64,000 nt of DNA from Crocodylus rhombifer. Its lineage: Eukaryota; Chordata; Crocodylia; Crocodylidae. The translations under genes and the position numbers were made by a program. Location of the stretch: assembly GCA_038503035.1 (NCBI GenBank), contig JAVSML010025156.1, forward strand, positions 1 through 64,000, given 5' to 3'. Under the pieces are notes generated by a model. The model searched no databases. It worked only from the letters and a program-made list of their open reading frames with translations, and was not told the DNA's origin. Of the stretch, positions 22,291 through 33,879 are shown one piece after another. Position 1 is the first letter of the stretch. Each line of letters begins with the position of its first letter.

Positions 22291-24437
22291 AGAGCAAACT
22301 CATGGATTGAATGCCCCCATCCCATGATGCAGGGGATGTTTGGGGGGAAAGAAAAGATTTATATGTGCGCAGCTACTGTATAAGCCATCATAATTATATG
22401 CTCCCCTTAAGTGCCCACCAGGGCCAAAGTAAAGGAGAAGTCAGGAATTGGCAGCCATACTTGCTTTTTCAAGGACCTCTCCTGCACAGAGCAAATTCTT
22501 CAATGAACAAATTCTTCTGGGGGGATATTGGGGGTGTTTCAAGAAGTCTCCTCCACATTTCACATTTAAACACAACAGCAACATTGTGCCAGCACAGGAG
22601 AACTGGAAAGGGAAAGAGTCCCCCTCTATACATGTTAAATGGTGGAATTCTCGCTAGTAAAAAGGTCTACCCAGGACATGCACTGGCTAAGAGAGGGATG
22701 AGATTTGGATGTTATATTACTAGTGAACGCATTTCCTCCTTGGTGCACAAAACTATTTTCAGCACAGCCTGGTACTTGTCATCCCAGATGCATCAGAAAC
22801 CAACAATTGGGCAAATTAGATGGCTTGGGATGGCCCTGAGCACATGCCCCAGGACAGTACTCAGTCTCTCCCGGTCTCTAGAAGGACAGAAAGCAGCACG
22901 TGGGAAGGGGCACTCCTGTATACTAAGGGCCACTCTTGAGCCACATACTCTACTTGAGAGATCATCTCTGGTAAGACCCTCTAGCAACGTTACTAGTTTA
23001 GCTGTAGTCCTAGGCTCAGGAGGAAGGCCATATTTGAAATGCCTCAGAGCCATTTCTCTAGAATGGTAGAAGAGGAAAGTGTGTGGGCACGCAACAGGTT
23101 TCATAAATTGTCAGAAAAATCAAAGCACGTAATACTTTCAGTGTTTTTATTTCTATAAGATATAACCAACTGACACACCAATATCCTCTTACTGCTCTCT
23201 ACTCCAGACTAACAAAATGACCTGTTAGTGGTGGCATTAGGCCTGGGAGAGAAGTCGTGCATACCTCATGAGAGCTGCCCTAATAGGGGAACAAAAATGG
23301 GATTATTAAACTGCTTTTTTCCACTGCTTGTCTAGGCATTATTTACCAGTAAATCCAGGTCCTGCATTAAACTTGAAGTAGGTCAGTCCAAAAATTTTAA
23401 ATACACTGAAAAAAGCACAATGAAGAAAACTCAATCACTCTTTGATGCCCTGTTCCATGTATACATGCAACAGCAGAAAGGAGTAACTATGTCATAACTC
23501 ACTGCTAAACTATTTCTTTTTTTAAACATGGCCTGCTTTAAATTTTGTCTCATGTACAAGGAATGAAAGAGTTTAGAGAATAGATTTGACTATCCTTACC
23601 TGTGGCTATAACCCTGCATTTGCCTTGCTTCCAGACTGAACATTTCCCCATTTGATAGCTGTGTTCATTGATGCCAATACTAAATTGCAGGCAAATCTAG
23701 CACCTGAAGCTGACTTTTTAAAAAATGTGCGTTTGGTTGTAGTGCAGAGAAGTTCAATGTTTTCTTGAATCTGGATTTTCATAACAATCCTACAGGGGAC
23801 ACTGTCAGTCCATCAGCAAGCCAGGCAAACTCTAAAGAGTTCTAGCATTGTGGAGAGAAAGTTTCAACCTAGTCAGCACAGTATCCCTCTGTGTTTTGTG
23901 TTTTTTCTCTAGCGTGTCAATACTGCAAGTCTCCTTTAACTTCAGGCTAATCATCAGTGATTGTACCATATGTCAGATGTCGTGTGAAGAAACAAGAACA
24001 TTTGTCACCCATTCAAAGGAACCTTATGGCAATGCCTTTTACATTTTTATTTTGTACACCTGCTATTTAACTCTAACACAATGTTGAATCAACTCCATCT
24101 GCCAAGCCTGACAAAGCAGCAACTTCTTAAAAATTAGGATTGACCCCAACCATTGATCAACCTTCTCTCCATTTAAAAAAAAATGTTCCCATTTTCAGTC
24201 TGCAGTCTTCAAAAAAAAAAAAGCTCTAGCTTCTCTAATTCAAAGAACAATGTGGCTTTGTAGGCTACCATCAGGTTTCCAAGACGCATTCAACCATATC
24301 TTCTTACTGATCAGGAAAAACGTTAATTGTGTTGGATGATGACTTATTCAGTTATGGTTTATTCAGTTTGTTCTTTGGTATCTGTAGACCCAGATATTGA
24401 TCATATTTTCTTGAGGCTTGTCTCCATAGGGAAAAGG
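22291..24437. other. Mostly unannotated; longest open frame of the window
   Basis: An ATG-initiated frame of 252 codons runs from 22311 to 23069 on the plus strand. It is rich in Ser, Arg, Leu and His and matches no family I know. It has no domain, signal peptide or membrane segment, and a 103-codon frame lies opposite it. At this composition one such frame in 64 kb is not surprising. The rest of the stretch shows only A-runs (24174-24183 and 24212-24222). Confidence 0.35.
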
Positions 24438-24445
24438 GTGATCAG

Positions 24446-25510
24446 TAGGGCTGTGTGAAGCTTTGGTTGCTGAATTCGATTTGGAGGAGATTTGGCCAAA
24501 TTCAGCCTGATTCAGCAACTGAATCTGTGAATCTGGATCAAATTGGGAGACCCATTAAAAGGTCCGAATCGAATCCAAAGCCTCCAAATTGATTTGGAGA
24601 GCTTTGTAGATTCAGATTGGATGGGGAGAGGCAGGAACAGCAAGTTCTCCCACAGCTACTCCAGCTGTGCCTACCTCTCTCTGGGTGGGGGGAGCCATGG
24701 GAGAAGCCCCCATGGCTGGCTGGCCCTGCCTGGCCCCATTCCCTGCTTGGCCCAGTCTTTCGGCACTTAAAAATATATATATATTTTAAAAAAGCCCCGC
24801 ACTCACTAGTTGCAGGAGCAAGGAGCAGTGACCCTGTGCAGTGTGGGGCATTGGGAGGCTGTGGAGATCGTCCCACACCTGCAACCTGAGTGGCAGCTGT
24901 CCCATGGCATGGGTGCAGTGTGGCTCAGCAGGGTGCCCTGTGCTGTCTGGGAGCTGAGGCAGCACTCAGCCCCGGGCCCCAGACAGTGTGCAGTGCCCTG
25001 CTGAGCCGTGCTGCACCCATGCCATGGGGCAGCTGATGAATGGGTGCCAGGTGAGGGGGAGGAAATCCCTGCTGCCCCCCACTGCCCTGTGCTATGCTGG
25101 GGGGAGGGCTCTGCCACAAGGCCCCAGAGGCCCTGATCCCTGCTGCTGCAGCCAGTGAGTGTGGGCCTTTTTTTTTTTTTTTTTTTTTTAAAGTGCTGGG
25201 AGGCTGAGGCTGGGACTGGGTGGGGGATGGAAGCGGGCACGGCAGCCATGAGAGCTTCTCTCACAGCTCCTCCAGCCTGGGGAGAGGCAGGCACAGCTGG
25301 AGGAGCCATGGAAGAACCTGCAGCCCACTCAGCTGTGCCTGCCTCTCCCTGGCCTATCCGAATCTCTGAATCAGTGCTGAATCAGTGCCAAATCTCTGAT
25401 TCTGATTCAGCCAAATCAAATGGGGACAGTGACTCAAATTGCCAAATTGAATACCTGTCCTCCAAATCAGCCAAATCTGAATCGAATGCTTCCCTATTTG
25501 CACATGCCTA
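24446..25510 (+). mobile_element. Family B hAT MITE with foldback interior
   Basis: The left end TAGGGCTGTGTGAAGC and right end CACATGCCTA are flanked by GTGATCAG (24438-24445) and GTGACCAG (25511-25518), an 8-bp duplication with one change, as hAT elements make. Subterminal sequence carries repeated GATTTGG/CCAAATC motifs. Almost the whole GC-rich interior pairs with itself around 24962. For example, CCATGGCATGGGTGCAG at 24902 pairs with CTGCACCCATGCCATGG near 25010. A T18 run lies at 25169-25189. Proline/serine-rich frames inside it are not genes. Confidence 0.8.
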
Positions 25511-25518
25511 GTGACCAG

Positions 25519-26784
25519 TAATATAGGTTGTGAATTTACAGCCCATTGGCTGCTCTGTACTAGTTCCTGATGTAGGCACATTTAGTGCACTTGTTGGTAT
25601 GAAGAAGTAGCTTACTTCACTCTGGAAGTGGGTGTAAGCTGCTTTGCATTTACTGCTCACTGAATATTCACAGGGAGAATTCATGTGTGTATTGAGACTT
25701 GGGTATGGCTTTACTCTGCTCAGATTTCACTGACTAGATAAGCTTTCACACTGAAAGTCACCCTTTACAGATCACTGGCACAAGGCCTGGCCTTTTAGTC
25801 CTCAGAATAAATCTCAGTTAAATGCTCAAACCAGGAGTGTTGGGCATCCAAAGTGTTATATGGAATGTGCACTATTGGGATGCAACAACTCTATAATTTG
25901 AACAGCCAAGAAAAGTAGGTGGAGCCTCCTCAGAGCTTGTAGCTTGTTTACAAACCACATCAAAGCGGAGGGTAAATAACCTTGATTCAACTATCAGAAC
26001 TAATACACCATGATTTCTTGTTAACATTCCACTTCCAACCCGATATGTCTTGAAACTAACTATTTAAAGACATTAAAAACAAGGAAATGCTTTGCTGTGG
26101 AACTTTTTAAATTAGATCCTGAAATAATCACACTTTGAAAGAAACACTTTTTCAAAGAAACACTTTTTAATGTACTTAATTTTCTAGAAATGTAATGTAC
26201 TTAATTTCCCTGCAGAAAAAAATTGCCACTGTCTGTTCATCCTGTTTGTTTTTGCTTTAGTTTGCTATTTCTATCCCTTATAGAATAAACATCAACTTTT
26301 AACTGATTGTACTTCCACGGAAAAGCAGTTCGGTAAGAGGTATGTATGCCTGACTACAAAAATAGCAATAGATTAAGACAAATCACCTACCCCAAATTAT
26401 TGAGTGTTTGTATTATAAAAGAATTATGCTTAGGAGTGGCAGGGACTTGGGGTTACATCTGAAAAATGTTTTTGAGCCAAAGTCCAAAATTTAAATCCTG
26501 AAAACCTTGTTCAGCTGCTCTTGTACCCTAAAAGTACCTAATATTCTCTAAGTGCCTGGGGTTTTTTTGTTTGTTTTTTTAAGTGATGCTCCTTGGCATG
26601 TCCAGAAGCTCCTTGGTTTTGACATGGCTGAGCAGATTGATGTCTATCTGAGACTTAGCCTGTGGATCTCAACAGAGCTTAAGCATTCTTCTATAGCTGG
26701 GCTTGTCGGCTAGACTAGACTCAACACAACATGCAGCAGCAGCTGCTGCTTTTCTTCAAAGCATAACGGAACTTTTCTGTGCTA
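25519..26784. other. No gene recognised
   Basis: AT-rich sequence. Small local duplications occur at 26140-26210, where AAAGAAACACTTTTT and AATGTACTTAATTT each appear twice. Confidence 0.5.
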
Positions 26785-26905
26785 GAGACCTGGGTTTAAT
26801 TATCCCTCCTCTTTGAGGAGATTCAAATCAACGTCCACCACTACCAGGGAAAATACCCGGTTGGTGTCTCCAACACCAGACTCTTGGCTTTTTGGGAGAT
26901 GGGAC
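26785..26905. repeat. MIR/CORE-SINE-like remnant
   Basis: The GACCTGGGTTTAATTATCCC block, followed by a TTCAAATCAACGTCCACCAC block, resembles the tRNA-related and core regions of ancient amniote SINEs. It is heavily diverged, and I could be mistaking a CR1-linked sequence for it. Confidence 0.3.
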
Positions 26906-26935
26906 TATTCTTACTTCTTTGTCTTAGTATGAAAG

Positions 26936-26990
26936 AACTTGATGATCTGTTGAGGTCCCTTCCGACCGTAGCATTTATGAATCTATGAAA
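26936..26990 (+). mobile_element. CR1 LINE 3' tail fragment
   Basis: CTTGATGATCTGTTGAGGTC, then CCTTCCGACC and ATGAATCTATGAA, is the CR1 3' terminus in sense orientation, ending in the family's ATTCTATG-type tail. Confidence 0.65.
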
Positions 26991-27029
26991 TCCAAATATT
27001 TACTGGATTATAGAAAGTCTTTTCTCTTT

Positions 27030-27100
27030 AGTCTAGTAGTGAGAGGAGATTTACCTGAGATGGGGAGACCTGGGTTACAACTCTTGCTCTAAACCCTGTT
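27030..27100 (+). repeat. MIR/tRNA-SINE-like remnant
   Basis: GTCTAGTAGTGAGAGGAG followed by GGGGAGACCTGGGTTACAAC resembles the tRNA-like head of MIR-type SINEs (box B around GGGTTACAACTC). It is short and diverged. Confidence 0.3.
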
Positions 27101-30100
27101 TTAGGTGTTTGATATTAAGCAGTTGTGGGATAAGATACATAAAGTCATCAGACCAAGGCTGGAACACAGGTTGAGCATCCTATCATTAATTTGCTCTGGA
27201 TTAGCTTCTAGCTTTAGGAATAAAATATCTAGAATGGTGCTGGCAGTGCCATGCTATCTTCTCTGGAATCTCCTCTGGCAGTGTTTTGAAAGAAAGGATT
27301 GACCCTTCCTAAGCCTTCAAAAGAAAAAGATCTTTAGGTATTTACCTTCATGTAGAGAACTTTGAGTTGAAGAAGGCATCCAAGGCCCACAGAGAGGTGG
27401 TATTTAAGATGGATTTGTGTTGTTGGCATGTTCTTTTGGCTGAAATGTGCAGTGTTCTGGTGCTTTTAGACAGATGCATTTTGAGCAGCCTGGCAGTTCA
27501 GAATTTCAGTCTGAGATGCCCAATCCTCTTCCTTTGTTGTATAGGGAGTTAAGGCACTGAATTCATTGCTTGCAATTCCACTGTGGCCACTGTCTTTAGA
27601 GGGCCAGTGCTGAGATGCTGAGCGTGATGGTGTCTAAGTATCCTTGTGGGTGGAAAGATCTCACACTTGCAGGCAACAGATCAGCCAATATCCTCTTTCC
27701 TCAGGTTGTTTCTTTCAATGCTCACCCACCATGCCTTTGATGTTTGAAAATACAAAGAAAGAGAAGAAGAATAACAGGATGTGAGATCTTCAATTTTCCT
27801 TATTGTTAAGGATATTAGGAATGAGTCTGTTCAGAGGGATTTGCCACTCCTCCACCCTGCTTTTGCCACACCAAAGCTGGCCCAAGCCTATCTTCTCCTT
27901 TGGCCTTGCCTTTACAGCAAACAAGGTATGGTGATAGATAACAGACTATTTATTCCCGTTACTCTATGTGCTGGTTGCCATTGAGTCTCTTTATAAAGAC
28001 TCCTATTAGTCCTGTTTTTTCATCCCCTTTCTTTTGTTCATGGTCGAGTTAACTCATGTCCAACTCGATCTTCACTCAGGATCTACTAATTACCCGGCCA
28101 CACATTAATTCATCCTTGCTTACAGTCCATCCCTCCTCAAGTATAATATTAGGTTTCCTACTATGTTAATTAACAAGTCTGTTGGCACGTTATTAGTCAC
28201 TCTCCTTTCACCCTTCTCACTTCTGGTTATCTGCCAACTCTTAGTCAGTCCCGCTTAGTTCCAGTCTTCCTTTATCTCAGGGCTTCCTGGCTTATAAACC
28301 AGCTACTCAACCCTATTACAAACAATCGTCCTAGTTTGGTCAAGTCCGTTTGGACTTCTTACTAATTTGCCCAAATAATAGTGAGATCTCCCTCTTCTGA
28401 GATTTTCAGTCCTTTCTTCCTCTTTCCCTTTACGGACAAGTAAGCACCCCTCCATGTTTGTGTTTGGTGAAGCCCTCTGGGCTGTAACAAGGTCTGTGGT
28501 TGGTGCCCTGTTAAAGTGAGTCTGGGTCTCAAGGCCTGTTTGTTTGGGGTTGAGGTTGGAACCCAGTCTTCCAAGTGCTGATATGACTTTGCTTTAGTCC
28601 ATCAGAATTAAGGGAAAGTAGCAATTGAAAGTAATGAGCCTTACATGAGGAGAGGAGATGCTTTCCTTCCTGTTTGTGCAAAAGAAACCTGGTTTTAAGA
28701 CTACAGTCATTTTGTGAAGCCCAGCTCCTACACTACAGATACACCTCAATGCTTCCAAAGACTGGCTTCATATTTGTGCCTTTAAGTATCTTAAGCATCT
28801 TTTGTACAAATCCTTTCATGGTGTTATATGAATACAGGACCTTGAATCTGTAACACTAGCTACTAGAACCAGTCTTGGCTCACACACTGACAAGTGCTGT
28901 GCAGCTAGGGATGCAGCAGTTGCAATGAGCTCAAATACTTTGTTTAAATGCTTGGTCGTAGTTGTGCACAGCATGGGTAGGGCATATTGGACAAACTGTT
29001 ATTAGGTGTACACTGCATCTTTCTTGTGTTGTGCTTTTGGCATTTTATATTTAATGATTATCTTCCATTTTTTTCATTTAGATCTGGACTATTTTGGAGG
29101 GATTTTACTCTCTCTTGTTCTGTACTATGTGATCAAGGATTTCTCCTTATTTAGAGCCAAGTGTCACCTAATACATTATCACTTGTGTTCACTATAATTA
29201 GGCTCTGGAAAGGTGCATTGATGGAGTTATGTCAATTTATTACTATGATATTAATACTGGGGAAAGAAGTTGAACATATTTTTAGTGTGCTTTCCTTCAC
29301 TTTTCTAAAACTTTGAATTCTAGTCTTGAAGTAACATTTAATGAAAGTGGTATCTAGGTACAACTGGTGAGAATTACCATCTCCATTATATCTGAAAACC
29401 AAACCAGCTTTAATATTTTATTTAGCTAACGTGATTCTATTATATCGAATAAGATTTATTGCTCTTTAGACTATGTGAGATTGGGTTTATGTACATGGAT
29501 ACAACCTCCAACCTCCTAATAAAGTGAATAGTCCCACTAATTGGATGAGCAAGGACTACTTGTATGAATAAGGACAGAGAGGAATGGCCCGTGTGCTTTC
29601 TAAAAACCTTGACCCTCTGTAACCTCCTTTCCACAAGCCACAGGGATTTATTTATAATGACTGAAGAGATGAGCAATAATGATTAATCAAGGTATAGCGA
29701 TGAAAGGCCAAATATCCGTATTCTCCTTCATAATGAGAGAGTATAGTTAAGCAACTAATGTTTCTGTTCTAGACTGAGGTTATGCAGTTTATCATCAAAG
29801 CTGCGCTCAAGATGACCTTGGGGAGAGAAAAGGAGGGTGAAATATAACATGGAAGAAACAGCTGCTATGTAATCTATTCATGAAAAACCCATTCCCTGTA
29901 AGTGAAGCTGAAAGTTACAGAGACTACTAAATCTTGTATGTGAATTAATATACAGTTTCATATTTAACAATGTAGGTTATATTTTATCAGATGAACATTT
30001 TATGAAAAGCTAAGCTTGGGAAGTGAAAGCCAAAATTTAAAATTTCTGATTGTTTTCTCATGTAGTCTACTTCCTAAGGTACCTCTTTCTAAAGTGTCTT

Positions 30101-30164
30101 AGTCAAACAAAACATGGACCTTAATGCAAGGAAAACTGAGTGAAATGCTATTGTCTGTTTTTTA
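27101..30164. other. No gene recognised
   Basis: About 3 kb of unique-looking sequence. Frames of 60-80 codons occur on both strands without known similarity. No repeats were identified. Confidence 0.5.
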
Positions 30165-30165
30165 T

Positions 30166-30222
30166 AGGGGATTAGACTAGAATCATGATCTAATGGTTCC
30201 TTTAGGCTTTAAAATCCAAAAA
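30166..30222 (+). mobile_element. CR1 LINE 3' tail fragment
   Basis: GGGGATTAGACTAGAATCAT and then GATCTAATGGTTCCTTTAGG follow the common CR1 3' end in sense orientation. Only about 55 bp remain. Confidence 0.5.
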
Positions 30223-30643
30223 ATGCTAACAGAAAGAACAGTTTCTTATTCTAAGTGCATGGAACCACAGTGCTCTTTCACACACTTATGTACAATGTCT
30301 TGCTGTTGGTAATTACTGACTTTTACTCTGTACCCCCATAGAGATTGCACGCTGATAAACAGAACCAAAAGGGCTCACATACATTTGGGTACTCAAAACA
30401 AATGCTAGTTTTGAAGTCCATAAAATAAGAGAGAGGATACTATGTGAATGTGTCAATGATCAAGTCTCTATGCTTCTTCTGTGTTAAGATTATAATAAAG
30501 CCTATTTACTAAAAATGATCAGAAGGCAAGGACGTAGGTCCTGTACCACTATATCCAATTTAGGTCTTGTTGAGTGGAACTAATGTAGTAAGGATATAAT
30601 GGTGTCAGGATAATGTAACAATGATGCTGTAGTCTGTGCTCAC

Positions 30644-30873
30644 TTGGAAGCAGATCTTCAGGCAATTGTCAACATCTTTACTGAGGCATACAAGAAAATA
30701 GGAATGACACTTAACATTCAGAAGACTAAGGTCCTCCATCAACAAGCTCTTAATGAGGAGTCCCCAATTCAGATCTATGGTGAGACTCTGAAGAAAGTTG
30801 AGTATTTCCTGTACCTCAGAAGCCAGCTCTAACAGAAGGCAGGCATTGATGAAGAAATCCAACATCACCTCAA
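30644..30873 (+). pseudogene. LINE reverse-transcriptase thumb remnant
   Basis: The 62-codon frame 30644-30832 holds the segment just after the RT catalytic site, with LNIQKTKVLHQ as its clearest motif. A TAA follows LYLRSQL, and the same frame then continues with DEEIQHHLK up to the MITE insertion. Together with 31627-32063 this is one broken ORF2. Confidence 0.7.
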
Positions 30874-31623
30874 GACTAAGTACAAACAGTCAAAAAGCCT
30901 GAGGCTGAATCGATTCAGTCTTTGCAGCTTAGTCTAAGCTGCACAGATTAAACTGAGAAAAAACTGGACACACATTCACTTTTGATTCAGGAAATGCAGC
31001 CACATGCCTGCAGTGTCTCAGGCCAGAAGCTGGAGGGGTGCTAGAGCACAGCTCTCTGGCATTTAGCTAGCATGGGCTATGTCTTTTCTTCCTCTTCTTG
31101 TTGTCCCAAAGGTCTCTGGGATTTGCAGTCCAGAGTCACAGCAGCAGAAATCTTCCTGCTTCCAGGCACAGGCAGAGGCTGCTTCCAGGTGCCTCTGGGA
31201 TTTGTAGTCCACAGTCGCAGCCAACAGTATGTTTGAGGAAGGGGTGTTTAATGCCCCCTCCCTGGCCCCAGACCCCAGCTGGAGTTTGCCTGGGTGAGGG
31301 GAGGGGCAGTCCCTGCCTCTGCCTCTCCCCCCAGCCCTTCTCTGCTGGAGCAAACAGCCCAGCCCAGCCCAGAGCTGGAAAGCATGCTGGGATGCTGGGG
31401 GACTGTGATTTAATTTGAACCAGGAAGGGGTCTGGGACAGAAGTTTCATAAACCAGTATGACCCAAATCAGTTAAGTTTGATACTACATTCAGCCAGGTT
31501 TACCTTAAACCAGTTTCGGCCATTTTGAAACTGGTTTATGTGCACTGAACTTATGTTCTGTTACAGGTTGTAACCAGTTTCTGATTCCTTAAATCGGTTT
31601 ATGTGCAACTTCTGTCCTCAGCC
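30874..31623 (+). mobile_element. Family A MITE inside the LINE
   Basis: It starts GACTAAGTACAAACAGTC and ends TTCTGTCCTCAGCC. CAA flanks it on both sides (30871-30873 and 31624-31626). Removing the element and one CAA restores the LINE reading across the junction, which confirms exact ends. Inside are two direct copies of a CTGGGATTTG(C/T)AGTCC block about 80 bp apart. The GCATGCTGGGATGCTGGGG block near the right end is shared with other copies. Frames of 106-128 codons are incidental. Confidence 0.85.
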
Positions 31624-31626
31624 CAA

Positions 31627-32063
31627 ATGTGCAGTACAGCCTGAGGAGATGGATGTTTGAAGATCATGAAATCAAATTTGAAACCAAGTTCATGGTTTCT
31701 GGAGCTGCCATAATCCCGACCTTACTGTATGGAGCTGATATCTGGACAACATATAGGAGACACCTCATGTGGCTGGAAAAGTATTATCAATGTTGCCTGC
31801 AGAAGATCCTTTTTATCCAGTGGGAAGACAGGCACACCAATGTTAGCATCCTCTGACAAACAGACACCACGAGCGTTGAGGTGATGATCATCTGGCATCA
31901 ACTTCGCTGGGCTGGCCACGTCATCTGGATCTCTAACTCTAAACTGAAGCAAGAAACATGTGCCCAAGTTAAAATAAAACCTGTTGATCACAGCTTGGAT
32001 ATGTCAGTCATCTTTGGAGTCACAGATAAGGCAATCATGGAAGACAATCATCCTCGACTGTGA
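31627..32063 (+). pseudogene. LINE ORF2 C-terminal remnant
   Basis: The frame 31629-31856 gives the segment from RRWMFEDHEIKFETKF through QWEDRHTNVSIL. After a stop, a shifted frame (31881-32063) gives MIIWHQLRWAGHVIWIS and the degraded end. This is the continuation of 30644-30873 on the far side of the MITE. Confidence 0.7.
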
Positions 32064-32085
32064 GGGATTGTCGATGATGATGATT

Positions 32086-33876
32086 TGTTGGGTGGAATTA
32101 AGACATGAGTATACTTTTCACCAGAAGACACACAGCTGATATTTTTTGCTTGGTGGCTAATCTGAAAAATTTAGAAAAATATAGTTCAGGTTGAACCTTA
32201 ATTAGATTTTTTTTTCTTTTACTGTGTTTTTTCCCAGCTAGCAAGATATAAACCAAATCAATTTGGATCAACCCAAAATATTTCATTCAACCTGAATGTA
32301 AATCTGTGTTTTATTTTGGGATCATTTAATTGTTTCATGTTTTAGGGTGTTTTTTTTTTTTAAATTTAGAATAATCTTTGGTTGGGAAGACTGACATTTT
32401 ATAAGGAAAAATTAAATATGTTTTCCCTTGAAAAGATCAGGAACAGAACGTTTTTGCACTCCCAAAATCAAGCCGTGCTTAAAAAGTGTTGAATGAAGTG
32501 TTTTGGCATTTCTTCACCAATTTCTTTCTGCTGATATGTATTTGTCCCACATCTGCAAATAGTTTGAGTTCTTCTCTGAAATATCATTTTTCACCTGATT
32601 CTAGTGAGGGCTCAATTTTACCCATAATGAAGGACCTTCAGAGACTCCTTATTAGGGACATTGTTTTGGGCCTTCCAGCTCACTTGGCCTCTCCCATTAC
32701 TCTGTGCCTCAAAAACATAAGAAAAAAAGGAAATTACAAAAAAACAAAAAAGGGAGGAAAAAAGGAAAAAGCACTGAAAGCTTATTAAACATTAGGACTT
32801 TATTAAAAACTGCAATAAATAAAAATGATTACTGGTGGAGGATTCTCATAGGAAGAAAAGGAAAGGGAGTGAGAAAGAAACAAGGAGAAAGGACTGAAGG
32901 AAGGACACTGCCTATCAAATACATTTACAGTACCCTTGAGATGCTATTTGACATTGAAGCATGAAGTGGTAGACTACACTGGATGGGATTGTAAGGAGAG
33001 GAGATAAGAGAAAATATACTGGGTTGCTGGAAAGAGTAAGAAAAATATATGGCACTCTAAAGACCAGAGTTTGGGCCAATTCCTAATATAATGCTAGTGC
33101 TGTTTTCTAGGCACTCCAAAACTGTACACAACCCTTCCAGAATAATAAGAAACAAATCTTTCAGGCAAAGCATAAATCTCTCGAGAGGAATTTATCTATC
33201 TTCCAAAAGTAGGATTTATGGGGGGTTGCTTATTTATTTCCAAATATGTGCGTGACTACAGTTATGTCATAACTTCTAGGATTTCTGTGATTGCCTGTGG
33301 GAACAGAGAACTAGATTATGGGTATTTAATAATTTGTATCTGTTTTAATAGCTGGATTGCTTCTGACTGGCACTTGATGCCTGAGTACCCTGGGTACAGT
33401 GGCACATAGGTAGGGCAGCATCACTGGCTGTGCCCCTGGCAGCCTGTCTGGTAGCACAGCTGTTTCTTTCTTTCTTTCTTTCTTGCTGCCTCATCTACCC
33501 CAACTCCCCAGGGTTGGTGCCCTGAGCTGATGCTCTGATCACCACTGCTTCATTACTCTACTGGGAGGGGTGGTTTTTGGTGACATATACTGAAAGAGGG
33601 TAGATTTGGGTATGTGAAATTTCATGTTGATTGTTTGAAAGAAGTAAATGACATGAAATACAATCATGCAATGTATTATTGGAATGCTAGAGATTTTGTA
33701 CAATTATTACAAGCTAGATCATAGTGATTTTTGCATTTGTGAATCTTATGGAAATATCTTTAGCTAGATATATTTAAAATATACATATGCCACTGTAAAT
33801 ATGTATGTACTTGCAAAAATCTGAGGAAAAAAATGGGGACCCGATCCAAAGTTCACTGAAATAATTAGAGAGGTTT
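32086..33876. other. No gene recognised; (CTTT)n at 33463-33484
   Basis: AT-rich sequence with an A/G-rich lysine-coding stretch at 32704-32964 and a short CTTT microsatellite. Nothing gene-like is supported. Confidence 0.5.
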
Positions 33877-33879
33877 CCA

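Larger units (their letters stand above)
30605..32085 (+). mobile_element. LINE copy split by a MITE
   Basis: The same LINE family as at 21645, with a longer stretch of ORF2. It begins at the reverse-transcriptase active-site region, where the expected YADD is decayed to CNND. It then continues in frame through LEADLQAIV, LNIQKTKVLHQ and VEYFLYLRSQL (30644-30832). A family A MITE interrupts it at 30874-31623. It resumes with KFMVSGAAIIPTLLYGADIWTTY, RHLMWLEKYYQCCLQKIL and QLRWAGHVIWIS, ending near 32080 with a short GATGATGAT tail. Stops and frameshifts make it inactive. Confidence 0.8.

Noticed and set aside
24806..25309. 167-codon Pro/Ser/Ala-rich frame on the minus strand
   Set aside because: It is a by-product of the palindromic GC-rich interior of a hAT MITE, including a poly-lysine run from the T18 tract.
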